Positions 1 to 7,076 are shown, counted from the stretch's first letter. The stretch is 10,833 nt of DNA from an uncultured Eubacteriales bacterium (GCA_900552305.1 URZD01000060.1:1-10833), one strand, 5' to 3'. The notes: generated by a model from the letters alone, not told the origin. Program-made: numbers and translations.

Positions 1-100
1 GGGAGTTTTGGACTTGGCGGCGATAGGCTACTTTATCAGCTTTGCGGCAATGTTTGTTGCCTTCACTATACTGAAAACGGAGGGTGAGAGGTACAGATGA
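1..100 (+). CDS. ABC-2 type transporter permease, C-terminal end (partial)
   Basis: Only the last 32 codons are visible, read in the frame ending at TGA 98-100. The peptide starts GVLDLAAIGYFISF and continues as a hydrophobic helix before a charged tail ending in ERYR. A Gly-Val-x-Asp-Leu step followed by one last transmembrane helix and a basic C-terminus is typical of Gld-type ABC-2 permeases (GldF/NosY-like). The next gene starts at ATG 97-99 and overlaps this stop as ATGA, so the two are translationally coupled. That next gene is GldG-like, which supports the assignment because permease and GldG-like proteins normally occur as a pair. The permease would form the membrane channel for a cytoplasmic ATPase encoded upstream, outside the window. 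The substrate is unknown. Confidence 0.75.
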   Translation, partial: GVLDLAAIGYFISFAAMFVAFTILKTEGERYR

Positions 101-1506
101 TGAACAATGCGGAAAAGCTCAAAAAAGCAAGAAGAACAAACACCGCGGTAATCGCGGTATGTATTGTGGGAATCTTTATCGTGTTTAATCTGATGCTTAA
201 AAGCCTTTCGGCAAAGGTACAGCTGTCGTTTGATATGACGCCGAATAAGCTGTTTGTGCTGTCGGACGAAACAAAAACGTATCTTGACAGCCTTGATACC
301 GATATAAAATTTATCTACCTTATCGAGCCGGGCAAGGAAAGCCCGTATGTGACGGAGGTAATGGAGCGGTACAAGCGGTATTCGGGCAGAATAAGCGTCG
401 AAAAGGTTGATCCGGTATCGAATCCGATAGCTGCGGCAAAGTATACGCCGGATGACGAGCCGCTGCAAAAGGGCAGTATAATTGTGGAAAGCGAAAAACG
501 CTTTACCGTGGTTGAGCCGGGCAGCGCGCTTACGATAATCCGCGACAAGAACGGAAACGTAACGCGGTCGCTCGGATTTGTACTTGAACAAAAGCTGACA
601 AACGCGATTGATTTTGTAACAATAGATAAAACGGTACGCGTAAAATACGCGGCGGGACACAATGCACTCTCGTTTAAACTCCCCGCGTCAAAGCTGAGAG
701 CCGAGAACATGGAGGTCAGCGAAACGGCGCTTATGGATGAGGAGATTACCGCAGATAATACCGACCTTTTGGTTTTATTCGGGTTCAGAGACGATTTGTC
801 AAGTGAGGAATACGAAAAAGTCAAAGGTTATCTGAACGGCGGAGGACGGCTGTTTATTACGGTTGACCCCGGCGTAAGACCTCAAAGAATCCTGAGCATT
901 GCGGAGGAATACGGAATAACGGTAGAGGACAATATGCTTGCGGAAAGCAACAAGGGCGAGATTATAGCGGACAGTGCGCTTAACCTTATTGCGGTTGCGG
1001 ATGAGCATAAGGTCTGTGAAAACCTTAAAAATTCAAGAATACTTTTCAATGCGGCAAGCGCGCTGACGGTCGGCGAAAAGCCGGGAGCAAAGTCAGCGTA
1101 TCTGCTCAAATCCAAGCCGTCAACGAAAAAGTGCGAGATAGATGACGGCGACCTGGGCAGAAAGCTTGACGAAGGCAGCTTCGGTCTTGCGGCGATAGGC
1201 GAAAAGAACGGAGCGAAGGTATTTGTTGCATCGACAAGCAGATTTTTAACCCCCGAGGATTCAAAACTCAGTAATATTCTCAACTTTGCCGATTACCAAA
1301 ACCGTGAATTTTTTGTTCAGTCGGTCAAGTACCTCACAGACAGCGAAAAGCTGCTTGTTGCGGTTTCGGCAAAGAATATAGACAGCAAAACGCTGATGCT
1401 GACAAACACGCAAAAGTTCTTTTATATAATCATATTCGGCGGCATACTTCCGCTTGCGGCGTTTGTAACGGGTATTGCGGTATGGCTGAAAAGGAGAAAC
1501 CTATGA
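97..1506 (+). CDS. GldG-like ABC transporter auxiliary protein
   Basis: This 469-aa protein has a short cytoplasmic N-terminus rich in Lys and Arg, a transmembrane helix at about residues 17-35, a long extracytoplasmic part and a second transmembrane helix at about 441-463 ending in KRRNL. The order of features fits the GldG / ABC_transp_aux family (PF09822). A segment at 50-140 resembles the family's N-terminal domain, with FVLSDETKTYL and RYKRYSGRISVEKVDP. GHN follows at 187-189. DLLVLFGF and a GYLNGGGRLFITVDP turn lie at 223-257, and NREFFVQSVKYLTD at 402-415 matches the family's closing motif. Such proteins act with an ABC-2 permease and ATPase at the membrane. GldG is required for gliding in Bacteroidota, but homologues in non-gliding Bacillota have no settled role. 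GGAGGG at 79-84 precedes the start; ATG 100 is an equally possible start. The gene overlaps its neighbour on both sides. Confidence 0.85.
   Translation: MMNNAEKLKKARRTNTAVIAVCIVGIFIVFNLMLKSLSAKVQLSFDMTPNKLFVLSDETKTYLDSLDTDIKFIYLIEPGKESPYVTEVMERYKRYSGRISVEKVDPVSNPIAAAKYTPDDEPLQKGSIIVESEKRFTVVEPGSALTIIRDKNGNVTRSLGFVLEQKLTNAIDFVTIDKTVRVKYAAGHNALSFKLPASKLRAENMEVSETALMDEEITADNTDLLVLFGFRDDLSSEEYEKVKGYLNGGGRLFITVDPGVRPQRILSIAEEYGITVEDNMLAESNKGEIIADSALNLIAVADEHKVCENLKNSRILFNAASALTVGEKPGAKSAYLLKSKPSTKKCEIDDGDLGRKLDEGSFGLAAIGEKNGAKVFVASTSRFLTPEDSKLSNILNFADYQNREFFVQSVKYLTDSEKLLVAVSAKNIDSKTLMLTNTQKFFYIIIFGGILPLAAFVTGIAVWLKRRNL
1491..1496 (+). promoter_or_regulatory. Shine-Dalgarno of the DUF4340 gene
   Basis: AAGGAG lies inside the last codons of the GldG-like gene, six bases before ATG 1503. 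It decides the start: the in-frame ATG at 1482 has no comparable site and would put charged residues ahead of the membrane anchor. Confidence 0.8.
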
Positions 1507-2432
1507 GAAAGTATAAAGGGTCGATTATTGCCGCGGCGGTACTGGCGCTTTGTCTTGCAGGGTGGTTTGCGGTGAGCCGAATGGAATCGTCAAACCGATA
1601 CAACACCGAAACCGAGCGTGAGGATGCAGTAAATATCGGGCGCGACAAAATTAAAATGATAGAATTTGAAAGTGCGGATGACGATTTTACCCTTGAACAA
1701 AAGGACGGAAAAATCCTTCTTGACGGCAGGGACGAGATTGATGAAAAGACATCGGAGCAGCTTTTAAAAAGCCTTTTGAAAATTGACGGACGGCTTATTG
1801 CCGAAAATTGCAGTGCTGATGATTTGGCGCAGTACGGCGCGGACAATCCGGCGGCGAGGGTAAGATACATTACGGAAAACGGCGAGACAGCTTTAAGCCT
1901 TGGCAAAGCAACGCCGTCAAAAACCGAATACTACGTTATACGCGATGACGGCGCGGTGTTCTCGATATATATGGGCAGCGCGAACGCACTCGGCACAAAG
2001 CGTTGGCAGTTTATGGATATGAAACTTTTTTCGCTGCCGTATGAGGATATAGCGGAAATCAAAGTGGAAGGCAGCAACGCTTTCACTGCGGTAAAGCAAT
2101 CTGCGGGAGTGTGGAAGGTTTCAAGCGAGAACGAAGGCGAGTACGAGGTAACGAACGAAAAAATGCGCAGCGAGGCGGGGCTGTATTCGGAAAATATGTT
2201 TGCGAAAAGAGCATACAGAAACACCGCGGAGCGCCGTGCGGAGTACGGACTCGAAAACCCCGAGGGCGCGGTTACCTTTACAGGCAAAAACGGAGCTTCG
2301 GCAAGGTTTGAGTTCCGCGTAGACCGCGATAAGAAAGAGGCGGCTGTCATAAAGAACGGCGGCGACACAATATATATCACGGTGGCAAGCTATTTTGGTA
2401 TGTCGGACATCAAAAAGGAAGATTTAACATAA
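1503..2432 (+). CDS. DUF4340 family membrane-anchored protein
   Basis: This 309-aa protein starts at ATG 1503, which overlaps the upstream stop (ATGA) and follows AAGGAG. Residues 1-7 are basic (MRKYKGS) and 8-25 form a single membrane anchor. The remainder is predicted to lie outside the cell. Two similar blocks are visible: AQYGADNPAARV at 109-120, followed by LSLGKATPSKTEYYVI, and AEYGLENPEGAV at 246-257, followed by a beta-rich stretch with TIYITV. The tyr-gly-x-x-asn-pro blocks followed by a strand and turn are characteristic of DUF4340 (PF14238). Genes of this family regularly follow GldG-like genes and are thought to belong to the same transporter complex. The biochemical role is unknown. 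The stop at 2430-2432 leaves 20 nt before the first GH10 gene, so read-through transcription into it is likely. Confidence 0.82.
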   Translation: MRKYKGSIIAAAVLALCLAGWFAVSRMESSNRYNTETEREDAVNIGRDKIKMIEFESADDDFTLEQKDGKILLDGRDEIDEKTSEQLLKSLLKIDGRLIAENCSADDLAQYGADNPAARVRYITENGETALSLGKATPSKTEYYVIRDDGAVFSIYMGSANALGTKRWQFMDMKLFSLPYEDIAEIKVEGSNAFTAVKQSAGVWKVSSENEGEYEVTNEKMRSEAGLYSENMFAKRAYRNTAERRAEYGLENPEGAVTFTGKNGASARFEFRVDRDKKEAAVIKNGGDTIYITVASYFGMSDIKKEDLT

Positions 2433-2440
2433 TGAAAATG

Positions 2441-2446
2441 GGAGGA
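2441..2446 (+). promoter_or_regulatory. Shine-Dalgarno of the first GH10 gene
   Basis: GGAGGA stands seven bases before ATG 2453. It selects this start over the in-frame ATG 2432, which overlaps the DUF4340 stop but has only a weak purine run upstream and would place the SD inside the coding region. Confidence 0.8.
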
Positions 2447-2452
2447 AAGTCA

Positions 2453-5044
2453 ATGAAAACAGGAAAGCAAATTATAACTTTTATCCTTGCGGCGGCGATG
2501 ATGCTCGGCTGCGTTCAGTCTGTCGCTTTTGCGGGTGCAGAATTCACGATTTACAACACGTCGTTCGAGGATGAGAAGATTGTCTTTGAGCAAAAGAGCG
2601 GCAAGGCAGAGTATACGGCGGATGACGCAAGGACGGAAAAGAAATCGGTAAGGCTTTCGGGATATTCAGATGAAACGGGCGCGCCGAGGATTACACTCAC
2701 CGAGGTCAACCGCGAGGCAACCTCAAATATCTCGGTATGGGTGAAACCCGAGAAAGACGAAAAGACAACATTTGAGCTTTGGCTGTTCTTAAAAACCGCC
2801 CAGGGCGAGAAAAAGTATAAGCTGGGCGAGAAAAACTCGGCGGGCAGATGGGTAAACCTTTCCGGGAAAATGTATACAAAATACATAACCATGACCTCAA
2901 GTCCGCAGATTGCGGTTACAGCAAGAAACGCGGACGGCATTGCAAGCTGTCTGATAGACGACTTTATGGTCACGTCCGACAGAGCGTCGGCAGCCGAGGA
3001 AAACCCGGTAGAGGAGCTGAAACCGACCGGAAAATATACGATTCGCGCATCGTTCGAGAAGAACACGCTTGAATACTTCAAGCTGAACGGTACTGCGGAG
3101 TATTTTATAACCGATGAGGTTCCGGCACACACAGGAACACACTGCATGAAGATTACAAACCGTCAGCTGTCTGACGGAACAATGATGATGTACTTTGACA
3201 AGGCGGCAAAGGACGCGAAAATAAACTTTTCGTGCTGGGTAAGAACGCCGCCCGGACAGGGGACAAAGCAGTACACGCTCCAGGCAATTATCCCGACAGG
3301 CTCGGGCAAGAAGTGGCCTGCGGTTTCAGCGTCAACAGCGGCGAGCGACAACGGCTGGACGCAGCTTACGGGAACAATCGACTGCACGCAGTATAAGGTT
3401 ACGGGTGCGGTAGGAATCCAGATTGTTGCGGGAGTAAACATTGGCGGATTTTTTGATTATTATGTCGATGACGTTTATGTGACAACCGATACGGACGGCG
3501 ATTTGTATGACGATATGAATTACGAGCCTCAGCCGCGTGACGAGAATATGTCGGCAACACCGTATCAGCCGTCGCCGAATTATGTGGAGATACAGGACGA
3601 TATTCCGTCGCTTAAAGACGTGTTCAAAAACTACTTCAAAATCGGCGCGGCAATTCAGAACCGTACCGAGTCCGAAACAACAAGATACGGACGTCTTGTT
3701 AAAAAGCACTTTAACTCGATTGTATCGGACGGTCTGTATCAGATGGGCGAGATTCTGCGCGATAAAAACGATTACAGCAAATACACCTTTGACTATCCCG
3801 ACAGGCTGTTCGACTTTGCAAAGCGCAACGGAATGGAAATGACGGGTCACGTTCTTGTGTGGGAAACAAAGGGCGCAAGAAAATACGTTGTTAAGGAGGA
3901 CGGCTCGTATCTTGACAAGGATTCGGTGCTTAAATTCTTAAAGGAATACATAACAACCGTCATGAAACACTTTGAAGGTGACGGCGCTGCGGAGGAATAC
4001 CTACCCGGGGTCGATTATTCCGATTGGCATATCGAGGCTTGGAACGTAGTCAACGAGGCGGTAAGCGGCGTTGACAGTGAAGGAAACATCAACTACAGAA
4101 GAAACGGCTCGTGGTTTGAGGTGCTTGGCGCGGATTATATCGACTACGCGTTCAAGTTCGCGGAGGAAACGGGCTACAACAACGTCGCACTCCGATATAA
4201 CGACTTTATGGAAGGTGAGTCGGTGTATAAGCTGGTAAAGGGTCTGCTTGACCGCGGAAGAAGGGTTGACATAGTCGGCATACAGTCGCACTATAACGCG
4301 GACACCCTTGTTTCAAATATAAGAAAAACCTTCCAGATGTACATGGGACTCGGACTGTCGATAGACGTTACCGAGCTGGATTTGAAGGCTTATACCTCGC
4401 TACAGAGAACGGCAAAGAAGGTGCTTTACGAAAAGGGACTTCCGAAGGAGGTGGAGTTCAGTCAGGCTACGATATATGCGGAGCTGTTCAAGCTGTACCG
4501 CGAGTATGCGGAGCATATCAACCGTATAGTATTCTGGACATTTGCGGATAACTTCTCCTTTGAAAACCGTGACTCATCATTCCTGAGAACGGAATACTGC
4601 GGAATATTCGATCGTGATTACCAGGCAAAGCCGCAGTTCTGGGCGATTGTTGACCCCGAAAAGTATTATAACGAAATACTCAAGGAAAATAACAAGGTAA
4701 CACGCTTGGTGGTGAACGCGGTTCAGACGGAGCTGAAGGACGATGACAAGTCGATAATAGACGAAAAGGGCGTAAAGTATATGGAGATATCCGAGCTTTT
4801 GGATAACCTCGGTGTTGCATATGTCAAGCTCGGCGGCAAGTATAACTTTATCAAAAACGGCGTGTTCTTCGAGATAAAGGACGGCGACATGATAAACAAG
4901 GCTTTTGAAGGATATAAAATGCAGAATCCGATTCTTGAAAGGGACGGAAGCATATACGCGCCGATTATAGAGCTTACAACGCTTATGGGATATTCAAACG
5001 AGTATAACGCAGACAGAAATATGATAAATATTTCGGGAAAATAG
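2453..5044 (+). CDS. Secreted GH10 glycoside hydrolase with two CBM22-like domains and a C-terminal stalk-like domain
   Basis: This 863-aa protein should hydrolyse internal beta-1,4 bonds of xylan or a related glycan outside the cell. Domain order: signal peptide 1-27 (probable cut at AFA|G; MLGC at 17-20 is a weak lipobox alternative); CBM22/CBM4_9-like domain about 30-176, ending SCLIDDFMVTSD; second one about 196-346, with ASFEKNTLEYF and YYVDDVYV; GH10 barrel about 378-735; C-terminal domain 750-863. Catalytic residues are visible: acid/base Glu535 in WNVVNEAV and nucleophile Glu641 in IDVTELD. Also present are His466 and Trp470 in GHVLVWE, Gln611 and His613 in GIQSHY, and Trp695 in VFWTFAD. 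The strand-1/2 motif is FNSIVSDGLYQM, where xylanases have AENxMK, so the glycone subsite is altered and the substrate may not be plain xylan. About 17 extra residues precede the acid/base strand. The C-terminal part, with YAPIIELTTLMGYSNEYN, resembles the copper-amine-oxidase N-terminal-like domain (PF07833). A second GH10 gene lies two genes downstream. Confidence 0.9.
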   Translation: MKTGKQIITFILAAAMMLGCVQSVAFAGAEFTIYNTSFEDEKIVFEQKSGKAEYTADDARTEKKSVRLSGYSDETGAPRITLTEVNREATSNISVWVKPEKDEKTTFELWLFLKTAQGEKKYKLGEKNSAGRWVNLSGKMYTKYITMTSSPQIAVTARNADGIASCLIDDFMVTSDRASAAEENPVEELKPTGKYTIRASFEKNTLEYFKLNGTAEYFITDEVPAHTGTHCMKITNRQLSDGTMMMYFDKAAKDAKINFSCWVRTPPGQGTKQYTLQAIIPTGSGKKWPAVSASTAASDNGWTQLTGTIDCTQYKVTGAVGIQIVAGVNIGGFFDYYVDDVYVTTDTDGDLYDDMNYEPQPRDENMSATPYQPSPNYVEIQDDIPSLKDVFKNYFKIGAAIQNRTESETTRYGRLVKKHFNSIVSDGLYQMGEILRDKNDYSKYTFDYPDRLFDFAKRNGMEMTGHVLVWETKGARKYVVKEDGSYLDKDSVLKFLKEYITTVMKHFEGDGAAEEYLPGVDYSDWHIEAWNVVNEAVSGVDSEGNINYRRNGSWFEVLGADYIDYAFKFAEETGYNNVALRYNDFMEGESVYKLVKGLLDRGRRVDIVGIQSHYNADTLVSNIRKTFQMYMGLGLSIDVTELDLKAYTSLQRTAKKVLYEKGLPKEVEFSQATIYAELFKLYREYAEHINRIVFWTFADNFSFENRDSSFLRTEYCGIFDRDYQAKPQFWAIVDPEKYYNEILKENNKVTRLVVNAVQTELKDDDKSIIDEKGVKYMEISELLDNLGVAYVKLGGKYNFIKNGVFFEIKDGDMINKAFEGYKMQNPILERDGSIYAPIIELTTLMGYSNEYNADRNMINISGK

Positions 5045-5045
5045 A

Positions 5046-5055
5046 AAAACGTTTT
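5046..5055. promoter_or_regulatory. Palindrome AAAACGTTTT, possible LacI-family or cre-like operator
   Basis: A perfect 10-bp palindrome centred on CG lies in the 43-nt gap just after the stop of the first GH10 gene. LacI-family regulators, including CcpA, bind palindromes with a central CG and A/T-rich arms. The outer positions of a classical cre site (TG..CA) are missing, and a 10-mer of A and T around CG can occur by chance. The call is tentative. Confidence 0.2.
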
Positions 5056-5087
5056 AAACCTTGAGAAAGGAATCGGTGAACACAGAT

Positions 5088-6908
5088 ATGAAAAAGAAGA
5101 TGTTTTTGAGAATACTGTCCGCAGCGCTCTGCACAGTAATGGCAGCCGCGCCGTGTACAGCCTTTGCGGCGGCAAACCGCGCCCTGCTCCTTGACGCGTC
5201 GGCGGGTATCGACATAATAACGGCGCAGACGGAGTTTGAAAAGGACGCTGACGGCTGGGATGTATCGGGCGGAACTCTGGATGCGGACGGCGGCGCGGCG
5301 GCGGTTACACCGTCGGGCAGCGGCAGCTGCGGAATCAGCACGGGAATCGGCAGCGGTATCTACAGAAACGCGTCAAACGGCGACGGACTTTTTTGGGACT
5401 TTGAGAATGAGTCCGACTATACCAAAAACGCGGAGCTTAAGGGCGCTGCGGACTTGGGAAAGTGGACGGTTGTAAGAAAGACGACCGAAATCTATACCGA
5501 GCCGACAGCAAATACCGAGATTTACAACGTAGGCTATAAGGAAAACGGAGGTAAGTCGGAGAATATAATAAAACCCGACAGTGGCGTAACCGAAGCAATC
5601 CCCGCGGAGGGCAGCAAAACCTGCCTTACCGTATTCAACCCTATGAAAAATGCGTGGATGGGATATATGGGCGCAAGAGTAAAGCTGTCACGCGATACGC
5701 TGACAGCGGGCGAGGAATACAGGCTAAGCTTTTGGTTTACACAGAACTCGCAAAGGCGTCCGATTTACTTCGGTCTTACACCATATTCGGACACGGAGCT
5801 TGCCGTAAACACCGACTTAGCGGTGAACAACGGTGTAATAAATTATGAAAACCCGGAGGAAAACAGGGTTGCAGCTGCGGCGGCAAGGCAGTGGAACGAG
5901 TATTCGGTAACATTTACGCCGACAAACGATGATTTCAGCGAGGACGGCTATACAACGCTGTGGCTGATTACGACCGCGCCGGTGATTACCAACCTAAGAG
6001 ATATATTCGGCTGCGAAAAGATGTATCTTGACAACATAAGCCTTGTCCATGTGACAGACGCGGTAAAAACCACCGACTTCAAATTCTCAATGAAGGTGAA
6101 GGGCGAGGCGGGTAAAACAGTTACGGCGACCGCGATTGTAGACGGAAATGATGAGCTTTTTGACGTGTCAAAGACGATAGAGAAGGATGACGAGTGGGAA
6201 ACTCTGACGGCGGAGTTTTCGCTTTCGAGCGATATGTACTATCTGCTCGGCGATCGCGCCGGCTCGGCTTTTGAAAAGGATAAAGACAGGATAATGCTGA
6301 ACATCAGCGCAAACGGCGGCTTTTCGGCGGACGATATTCATATACTGAAAAACCTTAACCGCAGCGAGATTGAAAAAAGCGGCGGAAAGACGGTGTTCTT
6401 CATTACCGACATTGTCGGCTTTGAAAAGGTTGACGGCGTAAAAGCAGTGCTGAAGGTCGGCAGTTCAAGAATTTTGAACGAAAGCATAACCGTTGAGGAC
6501 GGCAGAAACGCCTATGTGTTTAAGGGCGCAATGCCCGCGGGCAGCAAGGGCGACATCACCTTTGATATAACAAAGGGCTTTGGCTCTATATTTGAAAAGG
6601 AATACCTTATCAGTCCGCTTTACATAAACGGTAACAATATTTATCCGAGTACGGAGGCTCTTAAAAGTTTTGGCGCGGGCAGGTATCTTGTCGAGTTTGA
6701 TGTGGACGGCGGCACAGCCGAAGATACCGCAAGGGTTGTTATCGGCGGAGTAACGGCTGACGCGGAAATGTTTGACGGCGGCGCAGGCATTGCGGAGGTT
6801 GTTATCAGCGCGGCAGATGTTTCGGGAATAACCGATTCGGATAAGATAACGGTCGAGTGTGACAAAACGGTAAGTAACATTACGGTTAAAAAGACGGCGG
6901 AAAGATAG
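5088..6908 (+). CDS. Secreted non-catalytic multi-domain protein, probable carbohydrate-binding protein
   Basis: No enzyme family is recognisable. From ATG 5088 the protein has 606 aa. Residues 1-27 are a clear signal peptide (MKKK, hydrophobic core, cut at AFA|A). GTG 5076, four bases after AAGGA 5067-5071, and TTG 5061 are alternative starts that only lengthen the leader. Residues about 44-86 (TEFEKDADGWDVSGG) look like the first strands of a CBM22/CBM4_9 domain. Residues about 101-322 form a module that recurs in the large GH10 protein downstream. Residues about 327-421 (FKFSMKVKGEAGKT, DEWETLTAEF, ADDIHI) look like the missing rest of the first domain. The last 180 residues are beta-rich and resemble one or two Ig-like domains, without a family match. 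No SLH, LPXTG, dockerin or second membrane helix is seen. Lying between two GH10 genes, it probably binds the polysaccharide they attack, but this is inference. Confidence 0.72.
   Translation: MKKKMFLRILSAALCTVMAAAPCTAFAAANRALLLDASAGIDIITAQTEFEKDADGWDVSGGTLDADGGAAAVTPSGSGSCGISTGIGSGIYRNASNGDGLFWDFENESDYTKNAELKGAADLGKWTVVRKTTEIYTEPTANTEIYNVGYKENGGKSENIIKPDSGVTEAIPAEGSKTCLTVFNPMKNAWMGYMGARVKLSRDTLTAGEEYRLSFWFTQNSQRRPIYFGLTPYSDTELAVNTDLAVNNGVINYENPEENRVAAAAARQWNEYSVTFTPTNDDFSEDGYTTLWLITTAPVITNLRDIFGCEKMYLDNISLVHVTDAVKTTDFKFSMKVKGEAGKTVTATAIVDGNDELFDVSKTIEKDDEWETLTAEFSLSSDMYYLLGDRAGSAFEKDKDRIMLNISANGGFSADDIHILKNLNRSEIEKSGGKTVFFITDIVGFEKVDGVKAVLKVGSSRILNESITVEDGRNAYVFKGAMPAGSKGDITFDITKGFGSIFEKEYLISPLYINGNNIYPSTEALKSFGAGRYLVEFDVDGGTAEDTARVVIGGVTADAEMFDGGAGIAEVVISAADVSGITDSDKITVECDKTVSNITVKKTAER
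5388..6053 (+). other. Module shared with the large GH10 protein (copy 1)
   Basis: This segment encodes about 222 residues that match residues about 332-579 of the 1182-aa GH10 protein block by block: LFWDFENE / LNWNFEDD, GKWTVV / NKWTNV, GSKTCLTVFN / GSTKMLAVMN, GEEYRLSFWF / GKEYEMSFWA, IYFGL / LYAGL, YSVTFTPTNDDF / YTYRFTPKAENF and KMYLDNISL / MFYLDDIEI. The closing YLDN/DI strand and the FWF strand are like those of CBM4_9 beta-sandwiches, but the module is about 70-100 residues longer than a usual CBM of that type. Asp- and Asn-rich insertions lie between the blocks. Confidence 0.7.
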
Positions 6909-6922
6909 GAAAGGGTGTAAAA

Positions 6923-7054
6923 ATGTCGGGCATATCAGGGCAAACCCGATATGCCGAAATGCAAAATTGCATATATAGCGGCATTTACACTATCACAGGC
7001 AAAAATTTTGAACATAAACGGCGGCGAGCGTACGGCGCAGCCGATATGTTATAG
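6923..7054 (+). CDS. Possible 43-codon leader ORF
   Basis: ATG 6923 follows the purine-rich GGAAAGGG (6908-6915) at seven bases, and the frame stays open to TAG 7052-7054. The peptide begins MSGISGQTRYAEM and ends KRRRAYGAADML. It has no signal peptide, membrane helix or known domain. It begins 14 nt after the stop of the non-catalytic protein and ends 92 nt before the large GH10 start. The ORF runs through both alternative hairpins at 6926-6984, so translating it would open them. It could be a leader peptide, or simply a chance ORF with a fair SD. Conservation of the frame between relatives would decide. Confidence 0.3.
   Translation: MSGISGQTRYAEMQNCIYSGIYTITGKNFEHKRRRAYGAADML
6926..6957 (+). 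promoter_or_regulatory. Long hairpin in the intergenic leader
   Basis: Arms TCGGGCATATC (6926-6936) and GATATGCCGA (6948-6957) pair with one bulged G. Inside them GGG (6938-6940) pairs with CCC (6945-6947) around a CAAA loop, with A6937 bulged. The stem begins 18 nt after the stop of the upstream gene. No T-run follows it on the + strand (AAATGCAAAA comes next), so it is not a classical intrinsic terminator in the direction of transcription. It could stabilise or process the upstream mRNA, or act in attenuation. Confidence 0.5.
6951..6984 (+). promoter_or_regulatory. Alternative hairpin overlapping the previous one
   Basis: ATGCCG (6951-6956) pairs with CGGCAT (6979-6984), enclosing a small hairpin in which ATGCA (6959-6963) pairs with TGCAT (6968-6972). 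The left outer arm is the same sequence that closes the preceding hairpin, so the two structures exclude each other. This is the usual geometry of a two-state RNA switch, but the stems are short and no terminator follows. Confidence 0.35.
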
Positions 7055-7076
7055 AATTACGGAATTTTCTGCGGGT

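Noticed and set aside
28..660. Long - strand ORF opposite the GldG-like gene
   Set aside because: It lies antisense to a gene with clear family motifs, and its composition (Tyr, Arg, His, Cys rich) is that of a reverse-strand shadow. No SD is evident.
2111..2311. Short + strand ORF inside the DUF4340 gene
   Set aside because: It is out of frame with a gene that has clear family motifs, and its product is Arg/Gly-rich without a recognisable domain.
2501..2512. Lipobox-like MLGC in the signal peptide of the first GH10 protein
   Set aside because: Met at -3 is a poor lipobox residue and a good signal peptidase I site (AFA|G) follows, so a lipoprotein is possible but not preferred.
6936..6946. 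CAGGGCAAACC, identical to the signature 5' part of cyclic-di-GMP-I (GEMM) riboswitches, preceded by AAAAATGTC
   Set aside because: The other obligatory parts are missing: no GNRA-capped stem directly after AAACC and no GGACGCAAAGCC-like block. The GGG and CCC here pair inside a longer hairpin instead. A cmsearch with the Rfam GEMM model would settle it; a significant hit would reverse this rejection.
6926..6957. Intrinsic terminator after the non-catalytic protein gene
   Set aside because: The stem is good but no T-run follows on the + strand. The T-run needed is present only for transcription on the - strand, where no gene is seen.
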